A stretch of DNA of 43,957 nt from CAYVUV01 sp964455095 (GCA_964455095.1 CAYVUV010000237.1:1-43957); one strand, 5' to 3'. Numbered from the stretch's first letter, positions 31,321 to 39,458 are shown. The notes: generated from the sequence alone by a model not told the origin. Program-made: numbers and translations.

Positions 31321-32403
31321 TCAGTGCCGGCGGCGCATGCCGACGACCAACAGGCCAGCCGCGAGCGCCAGCAGGCCAACGGCAGAGGCCGCGGGGGCTC
31401 CGAGACTGACCTCTGCCAGCACCAATGCCGTGGCGATGCCGCGCGGCGTGCTGCCGGCCGGGACCGGCAGGCCGGTGCCGGCGAGGAACGTGCCGGTACC
31501 CAAGTCAAACACTTCGACCTCGTTGTCGTCCTCGTCCGTGATGTACGCACGCGCGCCGTTCTGAATGATCGCGGCGCCATAGCTGCTGTCGCCATTTGGG
31601 ACCGGAATCGTGGAGGTGGCATCGGTCGCGGTGACGATCACCCCGAGCGTCGCATTCTGCAGCGGTACCAGGATCTTGGTGCAGTCCGGCGTAATCGCGA
31701 GGTTGCGCGGTGAACCAGCGAAGGGCAGCGTATCGACAACCGTGTTGTCTGACGTGCGGATCTTCGACACGTCGCCGCCGTTGTTGGCCACGTAGACGAA
31801 CGCGCCGTCGCAGGTCACGACGGCCGAGCGCGGGGCGCTGCCGACCGGCACGGTGTCGATGACGGAATTGTCGCTGGTATCGACCACGCAGACCTGGTCG
31901 CCCTGGCGACTGACGACGTAGGCGCGTGTTCCGGCCGGGTTGACCACCACCCACTCGGGCGAGACGTAACAAGCGTCGTCGAAGGTATCGATGACGGTGT
32001 TGTTCGTGGCGTTGATCACGGTAAGGCTGCCGGTCGAGCTGCCACCGCCTTCCTTGTTCACCACATAGACGCGCTGGCCATTCGGGCTCACGGCAGCGCC
32101 GTAGGGCTCGTCGAAATCGGCGTCGTTGATGGTGGTGATCACCGTATTGGTCACGCCGTTGATCACGGTGACGTTGTCATCGTGCCGGTTCGGCACGTAC
32201 ACCCGCGTGCCATCCGGGCTGACCGCCGGATTGCGCGGCTCGTCGCCCACCGTGATAGTCGTCACGACCAGGTTGGTCGCGGCATCGATCACGGTCACAT
32301 CGTCACTGTCCGCATTTGCCGCGTAGACGAATGGCACGGCGAACGAAGGTCGGGCCGTGAAAGCGACCAGGAGAATGGCGAAGATCGGGATGATTCGGCG
32401 CAT
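31321..32403 (-). CDS. YVTN beta-propeller surface protein with C-terminal anchor
   Basis: This 360-residue protein is started at ATG 32403, with GGAGGAAT upstream. The longer frame runs into a repeat. A signal peptide (MRRIIPIFAILLVAFTARPS, cleaved near SFA) is followed by about seven 40-residue YVTN repeats: 'VYAANADSDDVTVIDAATN', 'VYVPNRHDDNVTVINGVTN', 'AYVVSRQGDQVCVVDTSDN', 'VYVANNGGDVSKIRTSDN'. They build a propeller. The last 28 residues, 'SLGAPAASAVGLLALAAGLL' and then VVGMRRRH, form a hydrophobic segment ended by an Arg cluster, as in CTERM-type sorting signals. The protein is probably displayed on the outer surface. Its ligand is unknown. Confidence 0.85.
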   Translation of the reverse strand: MRRIIPIFAILLVAFTARPSFAVPFVYAANADSDDVTVIDAATNLVVTTITVGDEPRNPAVSPDGTRVYVPNRHDDNVTVINGVTNTVITTINDADFDEPYGAAVSPNGQRVYVVNKEGGGSSTGSLTVINATNNTVIDTFDDACYVSPEWVVVNPAGTRAYVVSRQGDQVCVVDTSDNSVIDTVPVGSAPRSAVVTCDGAFVYVANNGGDVSKIRTSDNTVVDTLPFAGSPRNLAITPDCTKILVPLQNATLGVIVTATDATSTIPVPNGDSSYGAAIIQNGARAYITDEDDNEVEVFDLGTGTFLAGTGLPVPAGSTPRGIATALVLAEVSLGAPAASAVGLLALAAGLLVVGMRRRH

Positions 32404-32487
32404 CGGGTGGTATTCCTCCGCTCGCCGTATCCCACAAAAGAGACCTTGGGGGCAAGGAAAACCGTCGGCATTCTCGATAGGTAGAGA

Positions 32488-32744
32488 TCTACACCAATTG
32501 GAGCCGCTGGCGCAGATCGAGATGGGAGTGATCAAAACGCTGCGCTTCCGCACTACCGCTCGCTCCCGCAACGTGACGACTGTCGGGGTCTACACCAGGC
32601 GGAGCCGCTGGCGCGGAGTATCTCTTCACCCCCCATCCAAACCTTCCCCCGCAAGGGGGGAAGGCTTTCGGATTCGGTCCGCGACGCGCGAGCGTCATTT
32701 CCGGCCTCTTCCCCCTCGATGGGGGAAGATTGAGATGGGGGTGA
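32488..32744. repeat. Direct repeats and a CACCCCCCATCC palindrome-ended element
   Basis: The 367-base gap 32404-32770 holds no gene. GGAGCCGCTGGCGC occurs near 32500 and again near 32601. GAGATGGGAGTGATCA near 32519 recurs as GAGATGGGGGTGATTA near 32732. A palindrome-ended unit runs 32626-32744: the left has TCACCCCCCATCCAAACC and a CCTTCCCCC hairpin, and the right is the inverted partner. Confidence 0.7.
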
Positions 32745-32770
32745 TTAGACGCTCAGCATCCGCCGTCCTG

Positions 32771-33700
32771 TTACCGCCCGCGCTCGCGCAGATCGGCGAG
32801 GAAATACCGCAGCGCCTGGTTGAGCACCTCCGGCGTTTCCCACTGGAGAAAATGTCCGGCGCCGGAGACGGTAAACGGGCCGACATGTTCCGGGTAAGCG
32901 ATGGCGGCACGGAGCGGGAAGTCGCGCGGCACGACGTGATCCTCGGGGCCGTAGAGAATCAGCGTCGGCACCGGCACCGGTTCGAAGAAGCGCGGCACCT
33001 CGGCGGGTGTGCGGCGCCCGACGGCGTACTCGTAATTGGCGATGCTGGCGCGAAAGCGTTCGGCGGCGCCGAAGGGCTCGCTCATGAAGTCGACGGCGGC
33101 GGCATCGAACGTTCCCGGTGCCGCCCAGAAGCGGTGGCCGTAGAAGTCGGCGATGTAGCGCACGCGGCGGGCGGGCGTGTCGAGCTCCGCCGCCAGGCCG
33201 TCGGCGTCGGTCGACTGGCGGATGAAATAGTCCGCCGCCGCGCGCACCTCGCGCGGCACGTTCGGCGCGATACCGGCGGCGGCATAGGCCTCTGGCAGAT
33301 GCGGCACCACCGTGTTGAACACGCACAGCCGCTCGACGAAGCCGGCAAAGCGCAGCGCCAGATCGGGCAGCACGGCGCCGCCGAGATCGCCGGCAACGGC
33401 GGCGCAGCGCGCGTGGCCGAGGACGTCGTGCACCAGCGCGTGCAGGTCGCGGGAATGCGTCGCCAGGTCGTAGTGGCCGTCGGGGGCGAGGTCGGAATCG
33501 CCGAACCCGCGCAGATCGGGTGCGATCACCTCGAACCCCGCCGCCGCCAGCGCCGCCACGTTGCGCCACCAGATCCGCTTCGTCTCCGGCCAGCCGTGAA
33601 TCAACAGCAGCGGGTACCCGCCGACGCCCTCGCGCACGTACGCCAGGGACAACTGATCGCGCACGCGCGCGCGATGTACGATGAAGTCCGTCGCCTTCAT
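32771..33700 (-). CDS. Epoxide hydrolase/dehalogenase-like alpha/beta hydrolase
   Basis: This 309-residue protein starts at ATG 33700. It has the 'LLIHGWPETKRIWW' loop (HGxP, typical of epoxide hydrolases) and a nucleophile elbow 'VAGDLGGAV', where the nucleophile is Asp rather than Ser. 'YGPEDHVVPRD' is the acid, and 'GAGHFLQWETPE' holds the His. An Asp nucleophile points to epoxide hydrolase or haloacid dehalogenase chemistry. The lid region (DYFIRQSTDADGLAAELD) resembles fluoroacetate dehalogenase/epoxide hydrolase lids. No signal peptide is present. The exact substrate is uncertain. Confidence 0.87.
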   Translation of the reverse strand: MKATDFIVHRARVRDQLSLAYVREGVGGYPLLLIHGWPETKRIWWRNVAALAAAGFEVIAPDLRGFGDSDLAPDGHYDLATHSRDLHALVHDVLGHARCAAVAGDLGGAVLPDLALRFAGFVERLCVFNTVVPHLPEAYAAAGIAPNVPREVRAAADYFIRQSTDADGLAAELDTPARRVRYIADFYGHRFWAAPGTFDAAAVDFMSEPFGAAERFRASIANYEYAVGRRTPAEVPRFFEPVPVPTLILYGPEDHVVPRDFPLRAAIAYPEHVGPFTVSGAGHFLQWETPEVLNQALRYFLADLRERGR

Positions 33701-33746
33701 GCGCCCGCTCTAGCACGGCGGCGCAAACCGGCGACAGCCGCTCTAC

Positions 33747-33844
33747 TCCCCCTCCTTACCAAGGAGGGGGCCGGGGGGAGGTCGCTTCCCCGTAGGTGGG
33801 CCAAACAAGAACCTCCCCTAGCCCCTACTTGGCAAGGAGGGGGA
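33747..33844. repeat. CCTCCTTNCCAAGGAGG element, short pair 4
   Basis: The left unit (33747-33782) and right unit (33811-33844) are inverted, with CCTCCTTACCAAGGAGG and a slightly worn partner (TACTTGGCAAGGAGG). The 28-base interior has no gene. It lies between the hydrolase and the GH29 gene, which are divergent. Confidence 0.85.
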
Positions 33845-33932
33845 CCGGACGCACTTCGCATGAACCATTCTTTCTCCTGGTAACCATTCCAATTGCTTGA
33901 CGGCGCGAGCCTCGAACCGTAGCGTTCATCCA

Positions 33933-35714
33933 ATGCATCGACTCGTGCTGTTCCTCATCGCCCTGGCCCTCGGCGCGCCGGCGGCCCGGGCGCAGTCTCG
34001 TCACGAGCCCTGCCGCGACGCGCAGTACGCGATCGTCGGCCGGCCGGTCGGCCGCGGCGCGGCGGCCAGTGAGACCGTGGAAGTCGGCGCGCGCACCGGG
34101 CTCGGGGCCATGTGCCCGATCGGCGAAGCGCAGGTGTGGCGCCGGGAGCGTCGCGGCGTGACGCTGGTGCACGCTCGCTGGGACTCGTGCCCTGGTCTCG
34201 AGGGGCCGGTGTACCTGCGCGGCAAGATCGTCGACGACTGCACCCGCTTCGTCGGCGCCGTACGCGCCAACAACTACCGGCGCCGCGTGCGCGCGCTGCG
34301 CGCCGACTGCGGCGACGGCGTGCTCGAAGCGACGGCACCGGCGCAGCCGTACGCCGCCTCGCGCGAGTCGCTGGCGACGCACGCGCTGCCGCGCTGGTTC
34401 GGCGACGCCAAGTTCGGGATCATGATCCACTGGGGCATCTTCACCATCCCGGCGTGGGCCGAGACCGTCATCGATCCCGGCGAGTGGCTGAGCGGCACCA
34501 AGCTGTTCGAGCCGCCCGGCTACGGCCGCGAGTTCTTCACCCACATCCCGTACGTCGAGTGGTATCCCAACACGATCCTGATCGACGGCTCGCCCGCCCA
34601 GCAGCACCACATCGACACCTACGGCGCCGACTTCAAATACGAAGACTTCCGCCCGCAGTTCGAAGCCGACGCCGTGACGTGGTCGGGCGAGGCGTGGGCC
34701 GACCTGTTTCGCGAAGCCGGGGCGCGCTACGTCGTGCTGGTAACCAAGCACCACGACGGCTTCGCGCTCTGGCCGACGGAGGTGCCGCACCCGACGCGGC
34801 CGGGCTGGAACATGTCGCGCGACATCGTCGGCGAGCTCGCCACCGCGGTGCGCCGCGACTGCATGCGCATGGGGCTCTACTACTCGGGTGGCTTCGACTG
34901 GTCGATCCAGCCCGGCCCGGTCGCCAACTCCTTCGACGCGGTCACCGTCGCGCCGCAGAGCCCCGAGTACATCGCCTACGCCGACGGCCAGTGGCGCGAG
35001 CTGATCGCGCGCTACCGACCCGCCGTGCTGTGGAACGACATCGGCTATCCGAGCAACGCCAACGTGCTCGGCCTGTTCGCCGACTACTACAACACCGTCC
35101 CCGACGGCGTCGTCAACGACCGCTTCACGATCCTGTCCGGGTTCACACACCACGACTACGTGACGCCCGAGTTCTCCGTGCTCGGCGACATCTCGCCGAC
35201 CAAGTTCGAAACCGTGCGCGGCATGGGGCGCGGCTTCGGTTACAACCAGAACGAGAGCGACGCCGACCTCGACTCGGCCGAGAAGCTCATCCGTCTGCTG
35301 ATCGACGTGGTGAGCAAGAACGGCAACCTGCTGCTCAACGTCGGCCCGCTCTCGAACGGCTCGATCCCGCCGGAGCAGGCCTCGCGCCTGCGCGCGATCG
35401 GGGCCTGGCTCGACGTCAACGGCGCGGCGATCTTCGCCACCGTGCCCTGGACCCGCGCCGAAGCCACCACCAGCGACGGCACCCCGGTGCGCTTCACCGC
35501 CAGCGCCGACGGCACCACGCTCTACGCCATCGTCATGGGCCCACTGCCGGCCGACGCGGTGACGATCACCGGCCTCGACTTCGCGCCGTCCGCCGTGCGC
35601 TTGCTCGGCTCGTCGACGCCCCTCGCGGCCACGGCCGTCGACACCGATCTGCGCATTGCGCTGCCCGCCGCTCCCGCCGCGCAGCCGGCGTATGCGTTCG
35701 CCCTGTCGAGGTAG
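33933..35714 (+). CDS. Secreted GH29 alpha-L-fucosidase-like protein
   Basis: This 593-residue protein is started at ATG 33933. The signal peptide is MHRLVLFLIALALGAPAARA. Residues ~22-135 form a Cys-containing N-terminal module (CRDAQYAIVG, DDCTRFVGAVRANNYRRRV, DCGDGVLE) of a type I associate with secreted proteins of this lineage. The GH29 barrel follows: 'WFGDAKFGIMIHWGIFTIPA', 'YVVLVTKHHDGFALWP', 'WNMSRDIVGELA', 'GLYYSGGFDWS', and 'AVLWNDIGYP' with the nucleophile Asp. 'KNGNLLLNVGP' is the standard late motif. The enzyme probably removes terminal alpha-L-fucose from glycans outside the cell. The general acid/base cannot be fixed by motif. Together with the GH8 protein it suggests plant or animal polysaccharide use. 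Confidence 0.9.
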   Translation: MHRLVLFLIALALGAPAARAQSRHEPCRDAQYAIVGRPVGRGAAASETVEVGARTGLGAMCPIGEAQVWRRERRGVTLVHARWDSCPGLEGPVYLRGKIVDDCTRFVGAVRANNYRRRVRALRADCGDGVLEATAPAQPYAASRESLATHALPRWFGDAKFGIMIHWGIFTIPAWAETVIDPGEWLSGTKLFEPPGYGREFFTHIPYVEWYPNTILIDGSPAQQHHIDTYGADFKYEDFRPQFEADAVTWSGEAWADLFREAGARYVVLVTKHHDGFALWPTEVPHPTRPGWNMSRDIVGELATAVRRDCMRMGLYYSGGFDWSIQPGPVANSFDAVTVAPQSPEYIAYADGQWRELIARYRPAVLWNDIGYPSNANVLGLFADYYNTVPDGVVNDRFTILSGFTHHDYVTPEFSVLGDISPTKFETVRGMGRGFGYNQNESDADLDSAEKLIRLLIDVVSKNGNLLLNVGPLSNGSIPPEQASRLRAIGAWLDVNGAAIFATVPWTRAEATTSDGTPVRFTASADGTTLYAIVMGPLPADAVTITGLDFAPSAVRLLGSSTPLAATAVDTDLRIALPAAPAAQPAYAFALSR

Positions 35715-35807
35715 TGCAGTATGAGGAAACGGACGATTGCATCCGAAGGGAGCGCGGGGCTCGCGCCGAGCGGTGCCTCGAACCAGCAGACGGGCGCAAA
35801 GGACCGG

Positions 35808-36233
35808 ATGCAGACCATCCTGTTGGTCGAAGACGATCCGGACGACGTCGCCCTGGTGCGTCGTGCGCTCACGGAGACGGGGCTCGCGTACGATCTACAG
35901 GTTGTCGGCAGCGCCGAGGATGCCATCGCCTACTTGATGGGGCTGGCGCCGTACGCCCACCGCCAACGCCACCCGCTGCCGGCGTTGGTCCTGCTCGACC
36001 TCAGGCTGCCGGGGAAATCGGGCCGCGACGTGCTCAAGTTCATGCGCGCCTACCCCGGCTTCGAGCGCTTGCCCGCCATCCTGCTCACTGGCTCCCAGCA
36101 AGAGACGGACATCGAAGCGGCCTACGACCCCACCGTCAACTCGGTCATGCTGAAGCCGCTCAGCGCCGAACAGCTCGCCGCCGCGTGCCGGTCCCTGATC
36201 GGCCCCGACCCCCGCAAGGATCAGCAGCGCTGA
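35808..36233 (+). CDS. Stand-alone response regulator (Rcp1-like receiver)
   Basis: This 141-residue protein is started at ATG 35808, with AAAGGA five bases upstream. An ATG at 35721 would add a polar 29-residue leader and has a GAGG site too. The receiver domain is complete: 'ILLVEDDPDDVALV' (acid pocket), 'LVLLDLRLPGKSG' (phosphoacceptor Asp), 'ILLTGSQ' and 'VMLKPLS' (Lys). It has no output domain, like Rcp1-type regulators that pair with hybrid or phytochrome-like kinases. No kinase gene is nearby, so the partner is unknown. It follows the GH29 gene on the same strand. Confidence 0.88.
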   Translation: MQTILLVEDDPDDVALVRRALTETGLAYDLQVVGSAEDAIAYLMGLAPYAHRQRHPLPALVLLDLRLPGKSGRDVLKFMRAYPGFERLPAILLTGSQQETDIEAAYDPTVNSVMLKPLSAEQLAAACRSLIGPDPRKDQQR

Positions 36234-36262
36234 AGAGCGTCTGGGACCGGGTGCTGTTCTTG

Positions 36263-36442
36263 GACCCCGAAGGGGTCAAATTCAACAGCCCAGGGCAACG
36301 CCCTGGGTTTCAGGTGGGCGGAGGTTCGAAGCCCTGAAAGGGCGCGACTCGCCGTGTTCCGCCCTTTCAGGGCTCATGAATTGGAACGGGCCACGTGCCC
36401 AGGGCGTTGCCCTGGGCTAGTGAATTTGACCCCTTCGGGGTC
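36263..36442. repeat. Three-level nested palindrome
   Basis: The outermost arms are a perfect 22-base inverted repeat (GACCCCGAAGGGGTC and tail at 36263-36284, partner at 36421-36442). Inside them lies an inverted pair of CCCAGGGCAACGCCCTGGG units (36288-36307 and 36398-36417). The innermost pair is GCCCTGAAAGGGC with GCCCTTTCAGGGC. All six arms are themselves short palindromes. It lies between the response regulator and the carbonic anhydrase, which are convergent. Confidence 0.85.
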
Positions 36443-36512
36443 ACGCGAGTTCGCCATATTCAATCTTGTGGACATTGCTTCGAAGGGCTCCCCGCCCCTC
36501 GCCGCCTCGCCC

Positions 36513-37157
36513 TCACCCGCCGCCAACCCGCGCCCCCGCGCAACAGGCGGCCAGCTCCGCCGCGCTACTGACGCAGATGCCGAGCTCGCGCAGCAGGCCG
36601 TCGTCGAGGCCGTAGATCCAGCCGTGGATGGTCAGCGGCTGATTGCGCCGCCAGGCGTCCTGCACCACCGTGGTCTTGCAGACGTTGATCGCCTGCTCGA
36701 TGACGTTGAGCTCGCAGAGCCGGGCGTGGCGCGCGGCCTCGGACGGCAGGGCGCGGAGCTCGGCATCGTGCAGTTGGCGGACGTCCTGGATATGGCGCAG
36801 CCAGTTGTCGATCAGCCCGAGCCGATCGTCGCGCAGCGCCGCCAGCACGCCGCCGCAGCCGTAGTGTCCGCAGACGATGATGTGGCGGACATGCAGCGCG
36901 TCGACGGCGTACTCGATGCACGACAGGCAGTTGAGATCGGTGTGCACCACGACGTTGGCGACGTTGCGGTGCACGAACAGCTCGCCGGGCAGCAGCCCGA
37001 CGATTTGATTGGCCGGCACGCGGCTGTCGGCGCAGCCGATCCAGAGGAACTCCGGCGCCTGCTGCCCGACGAGCTGTTCGAAGAACCCCGGCTCGCGCTG
37101 CGTGATCTCCGCGGCCCACGCCCGGTTGTTCGCTAAGAGATGATCCAGGACACGCAC
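36513..37157 (-). CDS. can: Beta-class carbonic anhydrase
   Basis: This 214-residue protein is started at GTG 37157, because AGGAG at 37170-37166 lies eight bases upstream and the N-terminus 'VRVLDHLLANN' aligns with E. coli Can (MKDIDTLISNN). A longer GTG start at 37166 overlaps that site. The active site is intact: 'WIGCADSRVPANQI' (zinc Cys and the Asp-Arg pair) and 'IIVCGHYGCGGV' (zinc His and Cys). 'ELFVHRNVANVVVHTDLNCL' and 'TIHGWIYGLDDGLLREL' match Can closely along the whole length. It interconverts CO2 and bicarbonate in the cytoplasm, supplying bicarbonate for carboxylases. This is a housekeeping gene amid accessory ones. Confidence 0.93.
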   Translation of the reverse strand: MRVLDHLLANNRAWAAEITQREPGFFEQLVGQQAPEFLWIGCADSRVPANQIVGLLPGELFVHRNVANVVVHTDLNCLSCIEYAVDALHVRHIIVCGHYGCGGVLAALRDDRLGLIDNWLRHIQDVRQLHDAELRALPSEAARHARLCELNVIEQAINVCKTTVVQDAWRRNQPLTIHGWIYGLDDGLLRELGICVSSAAELAACCAGARVGGG

Positions 37158-37215
37158 GACACACACTCCTCTGGCACAGATTGCACGGTGAGACGCACCG
37201 GCTCAAGCACGCGGG

Positions 37216-37848
37216 CTACGGCGCCGCCAGGTAGGCGGTAACCAGCGCCACCATCTCCTCGACCCAGGCCTCGGTCGCCTCGTTGGCGTCGCCGTGCACG
37301 ACCAGCTTGTGCGTCAGAGCCTCGATGCACTGCACGATGACGGCGGCGGCGAGGGCCGGGTCGCGGCGCGTGACGCCCGGCTGGGCGCGCAGGTACGCTT
37401 CCAGCCGCGCGGTGCACTGCGCCTCGACGGCGGCGACGCGTTGCCGGGTGCGGCGCGGCAGTGGGGCCTCCTCGAAGAGCAGGCGGTGCAAGCCGCGGTC
37501 GCGCGCGTGCAAGGCAACCATGGCGCGGGCAAAGCGGCGCATGATCGCTCTGACGTCGCGCAGGGTGCCGACCTCGGCCCACACTGCCGTGAGCAGCGCC
37601 TCGCCTTCGGCGATGTGCGCCTCGGTGAGCGCGACCAGTAGCGCGTCCTTGCTCGGGAAGTACTCGTAGAGCGAGCCGATGGAGACGCCGGCGCGGGCGG
37701 CGATGTGATTGGTGGTCGTCGCCGCGTATCCCTGCGCCGCGAAAACCTGAGCCGCGGCGCGCAGGATGGCGCTGACGGTATCGCGCGAGCGCGCCTGGCG
37801 CGGCTGTTTTCGCGGGCGCAGCGCTTCAGCGCGGTGGGCGATGGCCAT
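37216..37848 (-). CDS. TetR/AcrR-family transcriptional regulator
   Basis: This 210-residue protein is started at ATG 37848; the longer frame begins with TTG 37878. The N-terminal helix-turn-helix is clear: 'ILRAAAQVFAAQGYAATTTN', 'HIAARAGVSIGSLYEYFPSK' and 'DALLVAL'. The rest is a helical ligand-binding domain with no close relative I can name. The gene is divergent from the ICMT-like/methyltransferase operon with 50 bases between starts. A local repressor role is the standard inference, and a palindrome at 37872-37885 in the shared gap is the likely operator. Confidence 0.9.
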   Translation of the reverse strand: MAIAHRAEALRPRKQPRQARSRDTVSAILRAAAQVFAAQGYAATTTNHIAARAGVSIGSLYEYFPSKDALLVALTEAHIAEGEALLTAVWAEVGTLRDVRAIMRRFARAMVALHARDRGLHRLLFEEAPLPRRTRQRVAAVEAQCTARLEAYLRAQPGVTRRDPALAAAVIVQCIEALTHKLVVHGDANEATEAWVEEMVALVTAYLAAP

Positions 37849-37871
37849 GCGGGAAATCCGAGTAGCGAATC

Positions 37872-37885
37872 CGAGCAATTACTCG
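37872..37885. promoter_or_regulatory. Candidate TetR operator palindrome
   Basis: CGAGCAATTACTCG is an imperfect palindrome with four-base perfect ends (CGAG/CTCG) and an AT-rich middle. It lies in the 50-base gap between the TetR gene and the divergent operon. A further CGAGTA half-site lies just to the left, at the other spacing. Binding is inferred from position only. Confidence 0.45.
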
Positions 37886-37898
37886 TATCCTGCCGAGC

Positions 37899-38528
37899 AT
37901 GACAACACAAGAGGCCGCCCGGGTCGCACTGGTCGCAGTGATCGTGTTTTTCCTGCTCGCCTTCGGGTTGCGCAGCATCGTGCACTACCGGCGCACGGGC
38001 CGGACCGGCTTCGTCGGGCTCACGGGCCGACCCGGTTCGGCGGAATGGTTTGGCGGTGCGCTGTTCATCGTCGCCATGGCGGCCGGCCTCGCCGCGCCGG
38101 CCCTGCAGCTCGCGGGGGTCGCGCAGCCGTTCGCGCTGCTCGCAGTGCCCTGGGCGCGCGCCGCGGGGGCCCTGCTCTACCTCGCCGGTGTCGCCGGCAC
38201 GCTGTGGGCGCAGTTCGCCATGGGCGACTCCTGGCGCATCGGCGTCGATCTCGAGGCGCGCACCGCGCTGGTGGCGACCGGCCCGTTTCGCTGGGTGCGC
38301 AACCCGATCTTCACCGCCATGTCCCTGGCCACGATCGGGCTCGCGCTGCTGGTGCCGAATGTCGTCTCGTTGCTCGCCGTGGTCACGCTGGTCGTGGCAC
38401 TCGAGATCCACGTGCGTCTGGTCGAGGAACCGTACCTGACCCGCGCGCACGGCCAGCGCTATCGGCGCTACGCCGCGTCCGCCGGCCGCTTTCTGCCGCG
38501 CCTCGGGCGGCTGGAGGAATCGCGATGA
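37899..38528 (+). CDS. Isoprenylcysteine carboxyl methyltransferase (ICMT)-like membrane protein
   Basis: This 209-residue protein starts at ATG 37899. It has about five membrane helices and the ICMT/PEMT C-terminal signature: 'LVATGPFRWVRNPIFTAM', where the NP pair and the preceding Gly-Pro are conserved. Then comes 'EIHVRLVEEPYLTRAHGQRY' and 'RRYAA' (EE and the YxxY region). Bacterial members methylate small lipids or quinone-like compounds with S-adenosylmethionine. The stop overlaps the next gene by four bases (ATGA), so translation is coupled. The TetR protein probably controls both. Confidence 0.87.
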   Translation: MTTQEAARVALVAVIVFFLLAFGLRSIVHYRRTGRTGFVGLTGRPGSAEWFGGALFIVAMAAGLAAPALQLAGVAQPFALLAVPWARAAGALLYLAGVAGTLWAQFAMGDSWRIGVDLEARTALVATGPFRWVRNPIFTAMSLATIGLALLVPNVVSLLAVVTLVVALEIHVRLVEEPYLTRAHGQRYRRYAASAGRFLPRLGRLEESR

Positions 38529-39226
38529 GCGACACGACAGAGCGTTTCGTTCCGGCCCTCGGCAGGGATTGGCTGACGCCGCTGTACGACGTGTTCGCCC
38601 GCCTCGTCGGCGAGCGCCGTTTCAAGCAGCACCTGGTAGAGGCGGCGCACATCGCCCCTGGCCACGACGTGCTCGACGTCGGCTGCGGCACGGGCACGCT
38701 GGCGCTGATGGTCCACGCGATGTGCCCGGGCGCGCGGGTGACCGGTGTCGACATCGACCCGCGCATCCTCGCCCTGGCGCGACACAAGATCGCGCGCGCC
38801 GGCGCGTCGATCGAGGTCCATCAGGGCTCGGCCACCGATCCCCCATTTCCGCCGGCATCATTCGACCGTGTCCTCACCTCGCTCATGCTGCACCACCTCA
38901 CCACGCCGCAGAAGCGCGAGACATTGTCGGCCGCACACCGTCTGCTGCGCCCCGGCGGCGAGCTCCACATCGCCGACTGGGGCAAGCCGCACAACGCGCT
39001 CATGCAGATCGCCTCGCTCGGCTTCCGCCTCACCGACGGCGGCGAGACCACCGCGGCCAACCTGCGCGGCGAGCTCCCCGCCCTGATCGCCGCCGCCGGA
39101 TTCGACGACGTGCGCGAAAGCGACAGCTGGATGACCCTCTTCGGCACACTCACCTTCATCCGCGCCAGCCGCGGTGACTCTCTCCACGGCATGCGGCCAG
39201 AGAGCGAGATTCCCCGAAGTGGCTAG
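38525..39226 (+). CDS. Class I SAM-dependent methyltransferase
   Basis: This 233-residue protein starts at ATG 38525, overlapping the previous stop. The Rossmann motif 'VLDVGCGTGTLAL' (motif I), 'VTGVDIDPRILALAR' (acidic loop), 'FDRVLTSLMLHHLT' and 'LRPGGELHIADWG' fit the UbiE/Methyltransf_11 type. 'RFVPALGRDWLTPLYDVFAR' at the N-terminus is like UbiE-type or phospholipid methyltransferases. With the ICMT-like partner, a two-step methylation of a lipid or small molecule is a reasonable inference. The final residues (MRPESEIPRSG) look like read-through into flanking sequence. Confidence 0.87.
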   Translation: MSDTTERFVPALGRDWLTPLYDVFARLVGERRFKQHLVEAAHIAPGHDVLDVGCGTGTLALMVHAMCPGARVTGVDIDPRILALARHKIARAGASIEVHQGSATDPPFPPASFDRVLTSLMLHHLTTPQKRETLSAAHRLLRPGGELHIADWGKPHNALMQIASLGFRLTDGGETTAANLRGELPALIAAAGFDDVRESDSWMTLFGTLTFIRASRGDSLHGMRPESEIPRSG

Positions 39227-39253
39227 CGCGGGCGATTGCTATCGACAGCCTCC

Positions 39254-39339
39254 GGGGTCGGAGTCGGTATCGGCATCGGGATCGATCACGGATCGTTGCC
39301 CTTCGATTCCGATAGCGATTCCGACCCCGACTCCGATGG
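39254..39339 (-). repeat. GGNATC hexamer inverted-array element, copy C
   Basis: The left arm (39254-39285) is GGTCGGAGTCGGTATCGG and so on. The right arm (39303-39339) is GATTCCGATAGCGATTCC and onward. The core reads TTGCC on this strand, so the copy lies in the opposite orientation to copies A and B. It is the shortest copy. Confidence 0.8.
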
Positions 39340-39458
39340 GGCTAAACGAAGCTAGAGGGAGGTCTGGCCGTCTTCGCCATGCTCCTGGAGCGGTGAAGTT
39401 CGACAAACACAGGGGATTGCCGGTGGCGGACTCGGCGAGTTGGAGTAGTCTTGCCGGC

